In this document: piece by piece, positions 26,784 to 34,925 of the stretch
How the letters are laid out: each line of letters starts with the position of its first letter
Position numbering within the stretch: position 1 is the stretch's first letter
Assembly (NCBI GenBank): GCA_017445845.1
Contig: JAFSRY010000057.1
Span: 1-49,910 of the forward strand
Length of the DNA: 49,910 nucleotides
Origin: Prevotella sp.
GTDB lineage: Bacteria > Bacteroidota > Bacteroidia > Bacteroidales > Bacteroidaceae
Direction: 5' to 3'
The notes under the pieces: model-generated
Databases searched by the model: none
Told to the model about the DNA's origin: nothing
What the model saw: only the letters and a program-made list of their open reading frames with translations
Program-made: the position numbers and the translations under genes

Positions 26784-27449
26784 TTATACTTTTTTCTGCA
26801 GTGACTCCACAAAGTGGCGGGTTGTCTCGAAGGATGTCTCTGCCACTTGACTCCAGAAGTCATGGTATTGCGAGGCGTCGGTGTCGCGGAGAGGTATGTC
26901 GCTGATGACCCGATAGGAGATGAACGGCACATTGTATTTGTAGCAGGTCTGTGCTATGGCTGCACTCTCCATGTCGACGGCTTTAGCCTCGGGGAATAGT
27001 CCGACAATGTGGCGCATCTTCTCTTTCGAGTCGACGAACCAGTCGCCTGTGACGATGAGACCGGTATGAATATTGACGGAAGACTGTTGACTTTTGAATT
27101 GCTCAGCGAGTGCCAGCAGGCGGGCATCAGCCTTGAAACGGGCAGGCATTCCTTGTACCTGCCCATACTGGGTAGTGTCATCGATGGCCTTGCCGCAATA
27201 GACATCGTGATAGCAGAGTTCCGTACTGACGACGACATCCTTCACATTGACATCATCGCCGTTGCCACCGGCACAACCCGACGAGATGATGACGTCGGGC
27301 TGATAACTGCGAATCATCTCGGCTGCGCCCAAAGCAGCATTGACCTTTCCGATGCCACACTGACTGACGCAGACACCGTCTTTCTCACTGAACAGCGACT
27401 GGAGTCGTCGGAGTTCCTTCTCCATCGCTACGATAATACCAATCTTCAT
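26784..27449 (-). CDS. mtnN: 5'-methylthioadenosine/S-adenosylhomocysteine nucleosidase
   Basis: The 221-residue protein is of typical length for the family. It starts MKIGIIVAMEKELRR, with the catalytic-region Glu12, and contains VDMESAAIAQ (Glu161, substrate ribose contact) and YRVISDIPLRD (Asp184, the proton donor in the enzyme class). It hydrolyses MTA and SAH to adenine plus the thioribose moiety, feeding methionine salvage and autoinducer-2 precursor formation in the cytoplasm. Its start overlaps the stop of the upstream lipoprotein gene by four bases (ATGA), so the two are translationally coupled. Confidence 0.92.
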   Translation of the reverse strand: MKIGIIVAMEKELRRLQSLFSEKDGVCVSQCGIGKVNAALGAAEMIRSYQPDVIISSGCAGGNGDDVNVKDVVVSTELCYHDVYCGKAIDDTTQYGQVQGMPARFKADARLLALAEQFKSQQSSVNIHTGLIVTGDWFVDSKEKMRHIVGLFPEAKAVDMESAAIAQTCYKYNVPFISYRVISDIPLRDTDASQYHDFWSQVAETSFETTRHFVESLQKKV

Positions 27450-28282
27450 TGCTTCGTGTCCTCCAATGCTTGCAGACGCAGCTTGTCAGCAATCTCGCGG
27501 GCTTTCTGATTAACTTCGTCCATGCTGTTCTTACGATAATAGGAACGGGTGACACCGCCCGACGAGAGCACCAGGGAGTCGCCCTGCAGGTAGTCGATAC
27601 GGCAGGTGTCGTCAACGAGGTCGGTGACGGTGGTCGTCTTGTCTTCATTAAGGGTTGGCGTACCGCTTGTCACAACAAGGTAACCGTTCCACAGATGCCA
27701 CTCGGTGAAGTATCCCAACTGCGGATAGACCACGGGGCTTTCGCTCTCGAGCGTTGTCTCGCGAACGTAGCCTACGCTTTGTGCCACCCAGTTGCGAGTC
27801 ATGGAGAAGCCATACTCACGCGGAATGTAATAGAGTTCGCGCAGCGAGTCAGACATGGCTTCTACCAGCCGCTCCTGCTGACGTTCTGTTGCATTGACAT
27901 GATCGCGCAGCTTCGGCATCACGATGTAGCACCAGATACCCTTCAGCTGGTCGATATCGACAACGACATCGCCCTTGAGCGAGTCTGCCTCGTTGGGTAC
28001 CACACCCACACGGTCGCCAATCTTCGGCTTGCCGAGGATGCGCCCCTGCTTTGTGGCCTCAATGACGGAGTAGCGAATGGGGTCGCTGCCATCGGAGGGA
28101 AGGAGCACCAACGTAGAGTCGTTGCAGCCATCACAGGCCAGTCCATACACCGTCCGATCGCCAATCATCCGCCAGTTTTCTTCTGTCAGAGGGTTCACTT
28201 TCTCTTCCTTTTTGCTGTTGCCGCAGGCAGCCAGCAATGTCACCATGACCACAAGGGTCATCGTTATTGTCTTTGTTCTCAT
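27446..28282 (-). CDS. Lipoprotein of unknown function
   Basis: I chose the ATG at 28282 because it gives a clean lipoprotein signal (MRTKTITMTLVVMVTLLAAC), with the lipid-bearing Cys at residue 20; upstream in-frame codons would add an implausible leader. The 278-residue mature region contains CDGC (near residue 50) and beta-rich stretches (STLVLLPSDGSDP, GDRVGVVPNEADSL, GDSLVLSSGGVTRSY). It looks like two related beta-barrel or lipocalin-type halves with an alpha-helical tail (REIADKLRLQALED). I do not recognise a named family. It overlaps mtnN by four bases. Confidence 0.7.
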   Translation of the reverse strand: MRTKTITMTLVVMVTLLAACGNSKKEEKVNPLTEENWRMIGDRTVYGLACDGCNDSTLVLLPSDGSDPIRYSVIEATKQGRILGKPKIGDRVGVVPNEADSLKGDVVVDIDQLKGIWCYIVMPKLRDHVNATERQQERLVEAMSDSLRELYYIPREYGFSMTRNWVAQSVGYVRETTLESESPVVYPQLGYFTEWHLWNGYLVVTSGTPTLNEDKTTTVTDLVDDTCRIDYLQGDSLVLSSGGVTRSYYRKNSMDEVNQKAREIADKLRLQALEDTKQ

Positions 28283-28300
28283 AGTTATTCTTTCTGAAAA

Positions 28301-28356
28301 GCCTTGACAAACCTTCTCGCAAGGCCGCTGGCTCTTGTGGGGAGACTTGTCAAGGC
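28301..28356 (-). promoter_or_regulatory. Perfect 10-base inverted repeat between two genes
   Basis: GCCTTGACAA (28301-28310) pairs exactly with TTGTCAAGGC (28347-28356). It lies between the barrel gene at 28386 and the lipoprotein gene at 27446, both on the minus strand. It may act as an attenuator or terminator; there is no clear T-run. The loop of 36 bases is long. Confidence 0.4.
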
Positions 28357-28385
28357 TCGGTAGACGGTGAGAAACCATCTCTGAC

Positions 28386-28988
28386 TTAGAAGTTCACACC
28401 GAAGTTGATGTTGAAGGCATGTCCGTGAGCCGTCACAGGATCGGCCTTGCTGATGTTGGCAACGCCTGCCTGATAGGCGATTTCGAGATAGAGCTTGTTG
28501 TAGTCGGCACCGACACCAAACTTGAAGCCCATGTCGGGATGTTTGAAGGAGCCGTCACGGAAGGACGACTGGTCTTGATTGAGGTCTTTGTTCTTAATGC
28601 GACCACTGATGGCATACGAGAAATACGGGCCTACAAAGGGAATGATGGCGATTTCGTCGGTTGCCTGAATGCCGTATTTGATGAGTGCGGGGATTTCCAG
28701 ATAATTCAGACCGGCAGTGGTTCCATTTTCCTTACCGCCACGCTGGGTGTAATAGAGACCGCTCTCAAGGAACAGCGCATTGGAAACACGCATACCGACA
28801 ACGCCGCCGAGGGTCATGCCTGTTTTCGTGCCCATGCTGGCATCGCCACCGATACCAGACATATTCAGTCCGATACGGGCACCATAATAGAGACTCGACT
28901 TATCAAACGAGAAGTCACCGCTGCTGTACTGAGCGAAGGTAGGCAATGCCATGACTGTGACAACGATTGCCATGATAATTTTCTTCAT
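28386..28988 (-). CDS. Outer-membrane beta-barrel protein (porin family)
   Basis: The 200-residue protein has a signal peptide (MKKIIMAIVVTVMALPTFAQ). It has repeated barrel strands (SLYYGARIGLNMSGIG, MTLGGVVGMRVSNALFLES, GLYYTQRGG, KFGVGADYNKLYLEIAYQAG) and ends FNINFGVNF, with the terminal aromatic typical of outer-membrane barrels. It resembles the PorT-type beta-barrel family. A consensus promoter lies directly upstream. The function is unknown. Confidence 0.78.
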   Translation of the reverse strand: MKKIIMAIVVTVMALPTFAQYSSGDFSFDKSSLYYGARIGLNMSGIGGDASMGTKTGMTLGGVVGMRVSNALFLESGLYYTQRGGKENGTTAGLNYLEIPALIKYGIQATDEIAIIPFVGPYFSYAISGRIKNKDLNQDQSSFRDGSFKHPDMGFKFGVGADYNKLYLEIAYQAGVANISKADPVTAHGHAFNINFGVNF

Positions 28989-29048
28989 AATCTTCTTTTG
29001 TTAAGTTTATTGATGTTTATATTCTGCTATTTATTACTTTTTACGCTG

Positions 29049-29079
29049 CAAAGATACATTTATTTTTCCTTTTTTCAAA
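29049..29079 (-). promoter_or_regulatory. Consensus Bacteroidetes promoter for the barrel gene
   Basis: On the minus strand TTTG (29076-29079), 19 bases and TATCTTTG (29049-29056) give an exact TTTG-N19-TAnnTTTG. It is the best promoter match in the window. Confidence 0.85.
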
Positions 29080-29131
29080 AGATAATGCACAAAAAACGAC
29101 CCTCGAGCGAACTTTTTTGAGTTATTTGTGT

Positions 29132-29139
29132 TATCTTTG
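29132..29139 (+). promoter_or_regulatory. -7 element for mutY
   Basis: TATCTTTG fits TAnnTTTG. A TTTG at 29116-29119 is only 12 bases upstream, so the -33 element is unclear. Transcription from here would begin near 29146, after the ATG at 29128, so mutY must start at 29167. Confidence 0.6.
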
Positions 29140-29166
29140 CCGAAAAAACAGACAATACCGGTGATA

Positions 29167-30210
29167 ATGGAAGACTATTGGTTTGCAGGCAAACTGTTGA
29201 AATGGTTTCACGAGAACGGACGCCCATTGCCGTGGCGCGAGACCCGCGACCCCTATCTGATATGGCTCAGCGAGATTATTCTCCAGCAGACACGCATCGA
29301 GCAGGGACAGCCCTACTGGGAACGCTTCGTCGGCCGATGGCCCCGAGTGGAAATGCTTGCCGCCGCTACTGAAGACGAGGTGTTGCGCCTATGGCAGGGA
29401 CTGGGCTACTATTCGCGCGCCAGAAACCTGCACACTGCCGCACGCCAGATTGTCGAGCGAGGTCGTTTTCCAAATACTTTCAGTGAGATACGCCAACTGA
29501 AAGGTGTCGGCGACTATACGGCCGCAGCCATTGCCTCTATTGCCTTCGATGAGCCTGTGGCCGTCGTCGACGGCAACGTCTACCGTCTTCTCTCCCGGCA
29601 CTTTGCTATTGAGACACCCATCAACACCACTGAAGGTAAAAAGCAATTCACCCAACTTGCCAACCAACTCCTGCCACCGCACGAAGCCTCTGCCTTCAAT
29701 CAGGCAATGATGGATTTCGGAGCCATACAATGCACGCCTCAGTCGCCACGATGCCATCTCTGTCCACTTGCCGACAGTTGCCTTGCACTGGCTGAAGGAA
29801 GCATTGCCAAACTGCCCGTGAAACTGAAGAAACTGACCGTTAAGGAACGGCGCATGACTTACGTCTACATACGCCACAACGGATGCGTTGCCATCCGACG
29901 ACGACCCGCCGGCGACATTTGGCAGGGGCTTTGGGAACCCTACCTGTTACCAGAGGGACAAAAGCCGGAAGAGGCTTTTCCTAATGCCGATCTGCGGTTG
30001 TTACGAAAAGACGTAAAGCATGTGCTCACCCACCGCATCCTCCTTGCCGACTTCTACCTGTGGGAACCGACAGAGCGTCTCACCCTACCCGACGGCTACC
30101 AATGGACGCCCGAGGCCGACCTCAACAGCTATGCTCTACCCCGCCTCATTGAACAGTTGGTGAAAGGATTGGCCGGAGAAATCTATCACGGCGGCAGTAA
30201 GAATTCGTGA
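29167..30210 (+). CDS. mutY: A/G-specific adenine glycosylase
   Basis: The start at 29167 (MEDYWFAGKLLKWFHENG) is set by the promoter and by family length; the product has 347 residues. It has a helix-hairpin-helix glycosylase domain with Glu36 in LSEIILQQTRIEQ, LKGVGDYTAAAIAS, and the catalytic Asp in AVVDGNVYR. The 4Fe-4S cluster motif is complete (C-x6-C-x2-C-x5-C: CTPQSPRCHLCPLADSC). A NUDIX-like C-terminal domain recognises 8-oxoG (KHVLTHRILLADFY). It removes adenine mispaired with 8-oxoguanine. It converges on secG across a strong shared terminator. Confidence 0.94.
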   Translation: MEDYWFAGKLLKWFHENGRPLPWRETRDPYLIWLSEIILQQTRIEQGQPYWERFVGRWPRVEMLAAATEDEVLRLWQGLGYYSRARNLHTAARQIVERGRFPNTFSEIRQLKGVGDYTAAAIASIAFDEPVAVVDGNVYRLLSRHFAIETPINTTEGKKQFTQLANQLLPPHEASAFNQAMMDFGAIQCTPQSPRCHLCPLADSCLALAEGSIAKLPVKLKKLTVKERRMTYVYIRHNGCVAIRRRPAGDIWQGLWEPYLLPEGQKPEEAFPNADLRLLRKDVKHVLTHRILLADFYLWEPTERLTLPDGYQWTPEADLNSYALPRLIEQLVKGLAGEIYHGGSKNS

Positions 30211-30225
30211 GCATACAGAACGAAA

Positions 30226-30265
30226 CAACGGCATCACTGGTATCAAAGACCTTGTGATGCCGTTG
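30226..30265. terminator. Bidirectional hairpin between mutY and secG
   Basis: CAACGGCATCAC (30226-30237) and GTGATGCCGTTG (30254-30265) form a perfect 12-base stem between the converging genes. Confidence 0.85.
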
Positions 30266-30292
30266 CTGTCTATCGACAGTAGTCTGCGATTA

Positions 30293-30691
30293 TTATTTTG
30301 GCTGTGCAGGAGCTTCCTGTGCAGGTGCTTCCTGTGCAGGAGTTTCCTGAGCGGGAGCCTCAGCCTCGGGTGCCTGTTCCTCACCTACGCCGAATGCGGG
30401 AGCATTGACGGGATTGGTAGTCTGGGTTTCCGTGGCACTCTGCTCAAGCACGCTCTGGTCGGTGACGGCACGGGGTGCCACATAAGCACAGATGATGCTC
30501 AAGAGAACCATAGCGGCAGCGAGGCCCCATGTTGCCTTTTCTACGATGTCAGTTGTTTTACGAACACCCATAATGGCGTTTGACGATGAGAAGTTGGAGG
30601 CCAGACCTCCACCCTTCGACTCCTGGATCAGTACGATGCCAATCATCAGGATGGCAGCCAGGACGATGAGAATTACAAATAGTGTGTACAT
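30293..30691 (-). CDS. secG: Preprotein translocase subunit SecG
   Basis: The 132-residue protein has the family's two transmembrane helices (MYTLFVILIVLAAILMIGIV at the start, and WGLAAAMVLLSIICAYV near residues 53-70). Between them is the conserved IQESKGGGLASNF. The C-terminus is a Pro/Ala/Glu tail with repeated PAQEA units, as often seen in Bacteroidetes SecG. SecG joins SecY and SecE in the inner membrane and aids protein export. It is the last gene of the sigma-54 activator-lptE-TPR-secG cluster. Confidence 0.93.
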   Translation of the reverse strand: MYTLFVILIVLAAILMIGIVLIQESKGGGLASNFSSSNAIMGVRKTTDIVEKATWGLAAAMVLLSIICAYVAPRAVTDQSVLEQSATETQTTNPVNAPAFGVGEEQAPEAEAPAQETPAQEAPAQEAPAQPK

Positions 30692-30729
30692 CTTTTTAAA
30701 TTATTTTTTGTTTGTTATTTATTATTCTT

Positions 30730-31476
30730 CTACTGCTTTTTCCGACTCTCGTTGAGGATTAATTTCTCAAGATATCGGATTTGGTCTGCAAAGTAAGCAT
30801 TTTTTTTCGGATTATTCAAATTTATTCGCTTAATAATTTCTAAAGCCCTTGAATAACTGCCCTGTTTGATGTATATTTTGGCCAAATTCTCGGTCATATA
30901 GCCTTCGTCGACCTCATTTTCATCATTTTCAGCCGACTGGTCGGGTTGCGGGATTTCATAGTCTTCTTCGTCCTTCAACTGTATGCGACCGACGTCATTG
31001 TTGATGAATTCGTCGATGAGTTCCTGACCACGCAACTGAGACTGTCGGAATGCATTCTGGTCTTCCATGTGAAGAAGATAGGACACATAGTCCACGGCGG
31101 CATCAGCGGGAGTGGGCTGTCGGTGTGACTTTCCGACTTCCTCTTCGAGTGTGGGCTGTGAGTCGAGGAAACTGTCGATGAGTTCGCCGGTACGGTCGGC
31201 GCTGCGGTGCTTTGTCGGAGCCTCTTCCGATGGTTCGCGCTTCAGCTGATAGTGGACGGCCTCTACGAGTTCGAAGATTTTCTTCCGGTCGGTGATATAG
31301 ATGGCAGCCTTTCTCAACTCGCGGTCGAACGACGGGTCGTGGAGAAGAAACAGATTGCGGAGCATCAGCAGACGGGCAGGCTGGTAGTAGGGATACAAGG
31401 CCAGTTGGGCACGCAGCTCATAGAGCGTGTCCTTGTCCAATCGGTCGGGGTGGCTGGCTAATCTTACGATGTCCAT
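30730..31476 (-). CDS. TPR-like cytoplasmic protein of the lptE-secG cluster
   Basis: I chose the ATG at 31476 (MDIVRLASHPDRLDKDTLYE); a longer frame reaches 31539 but overlaps lptE. The 248-residue protein is mostly helical with no signal peptide or membrane segment. A TPR-like helix pair near the end (MTENLAKIYIKQGSYSRALE, INLNNPKKNAYF) follows a low-complexity acidic middle. Proteins of this type recur between lptE and secG in Bacteroidetes. The function is not known; a link to envelope biogenesis is inferred from position only. Confidence 0.75.
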   Translation of the reverse strand: MDIVRLASHPDRLDKDTLYELRAQLALYPYYQPARLLMLRNLFLLHDPSFDRELRKAAIYITDRKKIFELVEAVHYQLKREPSEEAPTKHRSADRTGELIDSFLDSQPTLEEEVGKSHRQPTPADAAVDYVSYLLHMEDQNAFRQSQLRGQELIDEFINNDVGRIQLKDEEDYEIPQPDQSAENDENEVDEGYMTENLAKIYIKQGSYSRALEIIKRINLNNPKKNAYFADQIRYLEKLILNESRKKQ

Positions 31477-31525
31477 TCTTTCTCTCTGTTGAAGTCGTCT
31501 CAAGTGACGACCTGCTTCGTTCTTA

Positions 31526-32053
31526 TTACCAGTTGGCAACGGTGGCGTTGAATATCTGGTCGCAGATGTCTTTCACCATCTGGGTGACCAGCTCTTCCTG
31601 CACGGAACTCAGGCTCTGGGTAGAGTCGTAGGTCTTTGTCGACGTGAACTGGCGTTCGAAGTCTTCCTTATGGTTGACATTGTTGGTGAAGCGCACGTTG
31701 ACACTCATCGTCAGTTCGACCTGAGCCGAATGGCCTTCGGAGGAGACAGACTTGTTGCGCTGAGAATACTGTGTAATCTCGCCTTCTATCTTCAGGTCGC
31801 CGTTGCGTTTGACTTGTATGAGTTTGGTATGGTTGGCATATTGGTCCTTGAGTTCGTTGTTGAAAATCGGCCCCATCGGACTCCACACATAGGTGCTTCG
31901 TATGGGAAAGTCGGCAATCTGTATGGTCTTCGTCGTGGCATAGTTGATGCTGGCGCCATTGAAGCTATACGTCGGTATGCAGGCGACGAGGCAGGTCATC
32001 ATGCAACAGACGACAAGCGAACAGACGATATGTAGCCTTCTATTCCAATCCAT
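31526..32053 (-). CDS. lptE: LptE-like LPS-assembly lipoprotein
   Basis: The start at 32053 (MDWNRRLHIVCSLVVCCMM) gives a lipoprotein signal with lipobox LVAC; it overlaps the end of the sigma-54 activator gene by 14 bases. The 175-residue protein has the LptE/RlpB features YSFNGASI near the new N-terminus, a central beta-sheet (LKIEGEITQYSQRN, VELTMSVNVRFTN) and a C-terminal helix (LVTQMVKDICDQIFNATVAN). LptE plugs the LptD barrel and helps place LPS in the outer leaflet. The family is divergent, so the call rests on the fold pattern and the conserved gene neighbourhood. Confidence 0.8.
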   Translation of the reverse strand: MDWNRRLHIVCSLVVCCMMTCLVACIPTYSFNGASINYATTKTIQIADFPIRSTYVWSPMGPIFNNELKDQYANHTKLIQVKRNGDLKIEGEITQYSQRNKSVSSEGHSAQVELTMSVNVRFTNNVNHKEDFERQFTSTKTYDSTQSLSSVQEELVTQMVKDICDQIFNATVANW

Positions 32054-33275
32054 ACTCTTTGATGCGCCTGTAAAGTGTGCGGTCAGAGATGCCCAGTTCG
32101 CGGGCGGCCTTCTTTCGGTTGCCACCGTTTCGGTCGAGGGCTTTCTGCAGCATCTGCCGTTCAATACTATTGAGGTTGAGCGTCTCCGGCTCATTGATTT
32201 CTTCTGCCTCGGCGTCTTCCACCTTTGGCTGTCCGACATTGGCTGGCTGGACGGTGGTAATGGTGGGCACTGCTGCATCGTCGGCCGGCGACGAGATGGC
32301 AAACCCCGAGGCACCATTCAAGGCCCGTGCCTCGTCGAGTTGCTTTCGGATACCGTTCATGTCGCGCCGCAGGTCGCTGACGTTGCCACGCAGTTCGACC
32401 AGGATTTTATAGAGCATCTCGCGTTCACTCTCGTAGGAGTGGTCGCCCTTTGTTCCGCCAATAATGGCGAGCTGAGTGCTCTCAGGGTCTTGGGGTATGA
32501 AGCGTCGCAGCGTGTCGAGACTGATTTCCCGCTGTTCGCTGAGCACCGACATCTGCTCGGTGATGTTCTTCAGTTGCCTTACGTTGCCAGGCCATTTGTA
32601 GCTGAGCATCAGCTGCTGCGCCTCTGGTGTGAGGGTAATCTTCGGCAAGCGGAACTTCTCTGCCATCTGCAGGGCAAAGAGTCGGAAGAGCAGCAGGATG
32701 TCATTACCCCGCTCACGCAAGGGGGGCATCTGGATGGGGATGGTGTTCAGACGATAGTAGAGGTCTTCGCGGAAGCGGCCCTCGGTGATGGCTTTCTGAA
32801 TGTTGACATTTGTGGCAGCCACGATGCGTACGTCAGTCTTACGGATTTGGGTTCCGCCGACACGGATGTATTCACCTGTCTCAAGGACACGCAGCAGGCG
32901 TGCCTGGGTGGCCAACGGCAGCTCTCCCACCTCATCGAGGAAGATGGTGCCTCGATTGGCAACGCCGAAGTATCCTTCGCTCTCTCCGACGGCTCCCGTA
33001 AACGACCCTTTCTCATGGCCGAAGAGTTCGCTGTCGATTGTCCCTTCGGGTATTGAGCCACAGTTGATGGCAAAGTATTTCTCACGTCGGCGCGGTGACC
33101 GGTCGTGAATGACCCTGGGGATAATCTCCTTACCTGTTCCGCTTTCACCGACAATAAGCACACTGAGGTCAGTTGGCGCCACTTGCAGTGCGACGTCAAG
33201 AGCACGGTTCAATCCGTCGCTGTTACCGACGATATTGTACCGTTGTTTGGTCTGTTGTAGTTCAGAAACGTCCAT
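32040..33275 (-). CDS. Sigma-54-dependent transcriptional activator without receiver domain
   Basis: The 411-residue protein starts directly with an AAA+ domain: Walker A GESGTGKE near residue 43, the sigma-54 contact loop GSFTGA near 90 (usual form GAFTGA), Walker B GTIFLDEVGELP and WPGNVRQLKN. A linker rich in Ala/Asp/Pro follows, then a Fis-type helix-turn-helix (NGGNRKKAARELGISDRTLY). There is no receiver or other sensory domain at the N-terminus, so regulation must come from elsewhere. It heads the lptE-TPR-secG cluster; this arrangement is common in Bacteroidetes. Confidence 0.9.
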   Translation of the reverse strand: MDVSELQQTKQRYNIVGNSDGLNRALDVALQVAPTDLSVLIVGESGTGKEIIPRVIHDRSPRRREKYFAINCGSIPEGTIDSELFGHEKGSFTGAVGESEGYFGVANRGTIFLDEVGELPLATQARLLRVLETGEYIRVGGTQIRKTDVRIVAATNVNIQKAITEGRFREDLYYRLNTIPIQMPPLRERGNDILLLFRLFALQMAEKFRLPKITLTPEAQQLMLSYKWPGNVRQLKNITEQMSVLSEQREISLDTLRRFIPQDPESTQLAIIGGTKGDHSYESEREMLYKILVELRGNVSDLRRDMNGIRKQLDEARALNGASGFAISSPADDAAVPTITTVQPANVGQPKVEDAEAEEINEPETLNLNSIERQMLQKALDRNGGNRKKAARELGISDRTLYRRIKEYGLE

Positions 33276-33282
33276 TGGGTGA

Positions 33283-33290
33283 CAAAATTA
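33283..33290 (-). promoter_or_regulatory. Possible -7 element upstream of the sigma-54 activator
   Basis: On the minus strand TAATTTTG fits TAnnTTTG. It ends only 7 bases before the ATG at 33275, so transcription from it would give a leaderless message or a downstream start. The -33 element is not evident. Confidence 0.35.
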
Positions 33291-33419
33291 CACAATTTCT
33301 CTGAAACGACTGCTATTTTGGCATACTTTTTAAGGTTTCTTCGCTCTTTTGGCTGGTCAGGCCGTTTTTTTTAGTAATCGTAAAAAAATAAATTTGTACG
33401 ATTTTTTTTGAACGGTTAC

Positions 33420-34049
33420 TTATTCCTGTTCGTCCAGCGGGAAGAAGCCGAAGAGCTTGGCATCAATCATGTCGGTCACCTGCTTGAAATCCTCGGGATT
33501 ATTGCCGAATTTCAGGCGGTCGCCATCGACGATGAGCAGCGGACCTTTATAGGTGCTGATCCAAGCCTCATAACGGTCGTTGAGTCCCTGGAGGTAATCG
33601 ATGCGGATTGACTTCTCAAATTCTCGTCCGCGTTTTTGTATCTGGGCGACGAGGTTAGGGATGGTCGACCGGATATAGATCATCAGGTCGGGCAGCTTCA
33701 CCAATGAAATCATCAGGTCGAAGAGGTCGGTGTAGTTTTCGAAGTCGCGGTCGCTCATCATGCCCTGCGCATGAAGGTTAGGAGCAAAGATGCGGGCATC
33801 CTCGAAGATTGTTCGGTCCTGGATGATGGTTTCCTTGCACTTCGCTATCTCAACGACCTCGGCAAAACGCTTGTTGAGGAAGTAAATCTGCGTATTGAAG
33901 GCCCAACGGGGCATGTCGGCATAGAAGTCAGCCAGATAAGGGTTGTTGTCTACGGGTTCAAATCTCGGTGTCCAGCCGTAGCGGTGGGCAAGCATTTTGG
34001 TCAGTGTGGTCTTGCCGCTTCCAATGTTTCCTGCGATGGCGATATGCAT
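33420..34049 (-). CDS. Deoxynucleoside kinase (paralogue 1)
   Basis: The 209-residue protein starts MHIAIAGNIGSGKTTLTKML, with P-loop GNIGSGKTT. It also has the family's IIQDRTIFEDARIF (the DRS/DRT region that positions the catalytic base and substrate), and IYIRSTIPNLVAQIQKRGRE, resembling the arginine-rich lid of the dCK/dGK family. It phosphorylates a deoxynucleoside in the cytoplasm as part of nucleotide salvage; which one cannot be told. It lies 26 bases after a paralogous kinase gene. Confidence 0.88.
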   Translation of the reverse strand: MHIAIAGNIGSGKTTLTKMLAHRYGWTPRFEPVDNNPYLADFYADMPRWAFNTQIYFLNKRFAEVVEIAKCKETIIQDRTIFEDARIFAPNLHAQGMMSDRDFENYTDLFDLMISLVKLPDLMIYIRSTIPNLVAQIQKRGREFEKSIRIDYLQGLNDRYEAWISTYKGPLLIVDGDRLKFGNNPEDFKQVTDMIDAKLFGFFPLDEQE

Positions 34050-34075
34050 ATGAGTTAGGATTAGGTGTTAGGGGG

Positions 34076-34696
34076 TTAGTCGGGGAAAAGGCCGAAGAGG
34101 GTCCGGTCTATCTTGTCGATGATGCCGGCGAAGTCGCGAGGGACATTCAGGTAGTCGATGTCGTCGACCTCGATGGTCATCACTTTTCCCGGATACTTAT
34201 GGTAGATGAAGTCTTCATAACGTTCGTTCAGGTTCGACAGATACTCAAGCGGGATGGTCTGCTCATAGTCGCGGCCGCGCTTCTGGATGTTCTGAACAAG
34301 ATGTGGTACCGATGCCCGAAGATAGATCATCAGGTCGGGTTCGCGTACGAGGCCCGTCATCTGGGCAAAGAGTTCCATGTAGGTCTGGAAGTCGCGGTCG
34401 TCAAGATACCCCATGGCCTTGTTGTTGGCCGTGAAGACATAGACGCCCTCGTAGATGGTACGGTCCTGAATGACGGTATGTCCGCATTTGGCAATCTCGA
34501 GTTGTGTCTTGAAGCGCTCCTTCAGAAAGAAGCATTCCAGATTGAACGACCACCGCTGAATGTCCTTGTAGTAGTCTTCCATGTATGGGTTGTAGTCGAC
34601 GGCTTCAAACCGCGGCTCCCATCCATAGTGCCGTGCCAAGAGACGGGTCAGCGTAGTCTTTCCGCTTCCGATGTTTCCAGCTATTGCAATGTGCAT
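34076..34696 (-). CDS. Deoxynucleoside kinase (paralogue 2)
   Basis: The start at 34696 (MHIAIAGNIGSGKTTLTRLL) aligns exactly with the neighbouring paralogue and sits 22 bases after a -7 element; an in-frame ATG at 34759 lies upstream of that promoter. The 206-residue protein has P-loop GNIGSGKTT, VIQDRTIYEGVYVFT, and IYLRASVPHLVQNIQKRGRD. It is clearly a tandem duplicate of the next gene, now diverged. Such pairs may form heterodimers or differ in substrate, as in some lactobacilli (inference). Confidence 0.88.
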   Translation of the reverse strand: MHIAIAGNIGSGKTTLTRLLARHYGWEPRFEAVDYNPYMEDYYKDIQRWSFNLECFFLKERFKTQLEIAKCGHTVIQDRTIYEGVYVFTANNKAMGYLDDRDFQTYMELFAQMTGLVREPDLMIYLRASVPHLVQNIQKRGRDYEQTIPLEYLSNLNERYEDFIYHKYPGKVMTIEVDDIDYLNVPRDFAGIIDKIDRTLFGLFPD

Positions 34697-34717
34697 GTGC
34701 TTCAAATAAGTTTGGCA

Positions 34718-34725
34718 CAAAGTTA
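34718..34725 (-). promoter_or_regulatory. -7 element for the deoxynucleoside kinase pair
   Basis: On the minus strand TAACTTTG fits TAnnTTTG; a TTTC lies near the -33 position at about 34746-34749. Transcription would start near 34711, about 15 bases before the ATG at 34696. Confidence 0.6.
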
Positions 34726-34897
34726 CAACTTTATTTCGATATACCGAAAGTTTTTGCACATTTATTCACCCGCACATTGTTTTTTTCACTCTTACGCGTG
34801 CGTACATATATATTATTTGTCAAGGAACGCATCAAGTAATATTAAGTAACCGTTAAAAAAACTATTACCGGCAGGCAGGAAATTCAAAAAAACTTCG

Positions 34898-34905
34898 TAA
34901 CTTTG
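34898..34905 (+). promoter_or_regulatory. -7 element for dapA
   Basis: TAACTTTG fits TAnnTTTG and lies 20 bases before the ATG at 34926. No clear -33 TTTG is seen. Confidence 0.6.
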
Positions 34906-34925
34906 TGCACTGAAATTCATTTCTT

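Noticed and set aside
31944-33056. A 370-residue open frame antisense to the sigma-54 activator
   Set aside because: The opposite strand carries an intact AAA+ activator with Walker motifs, so this is a shadow frame.
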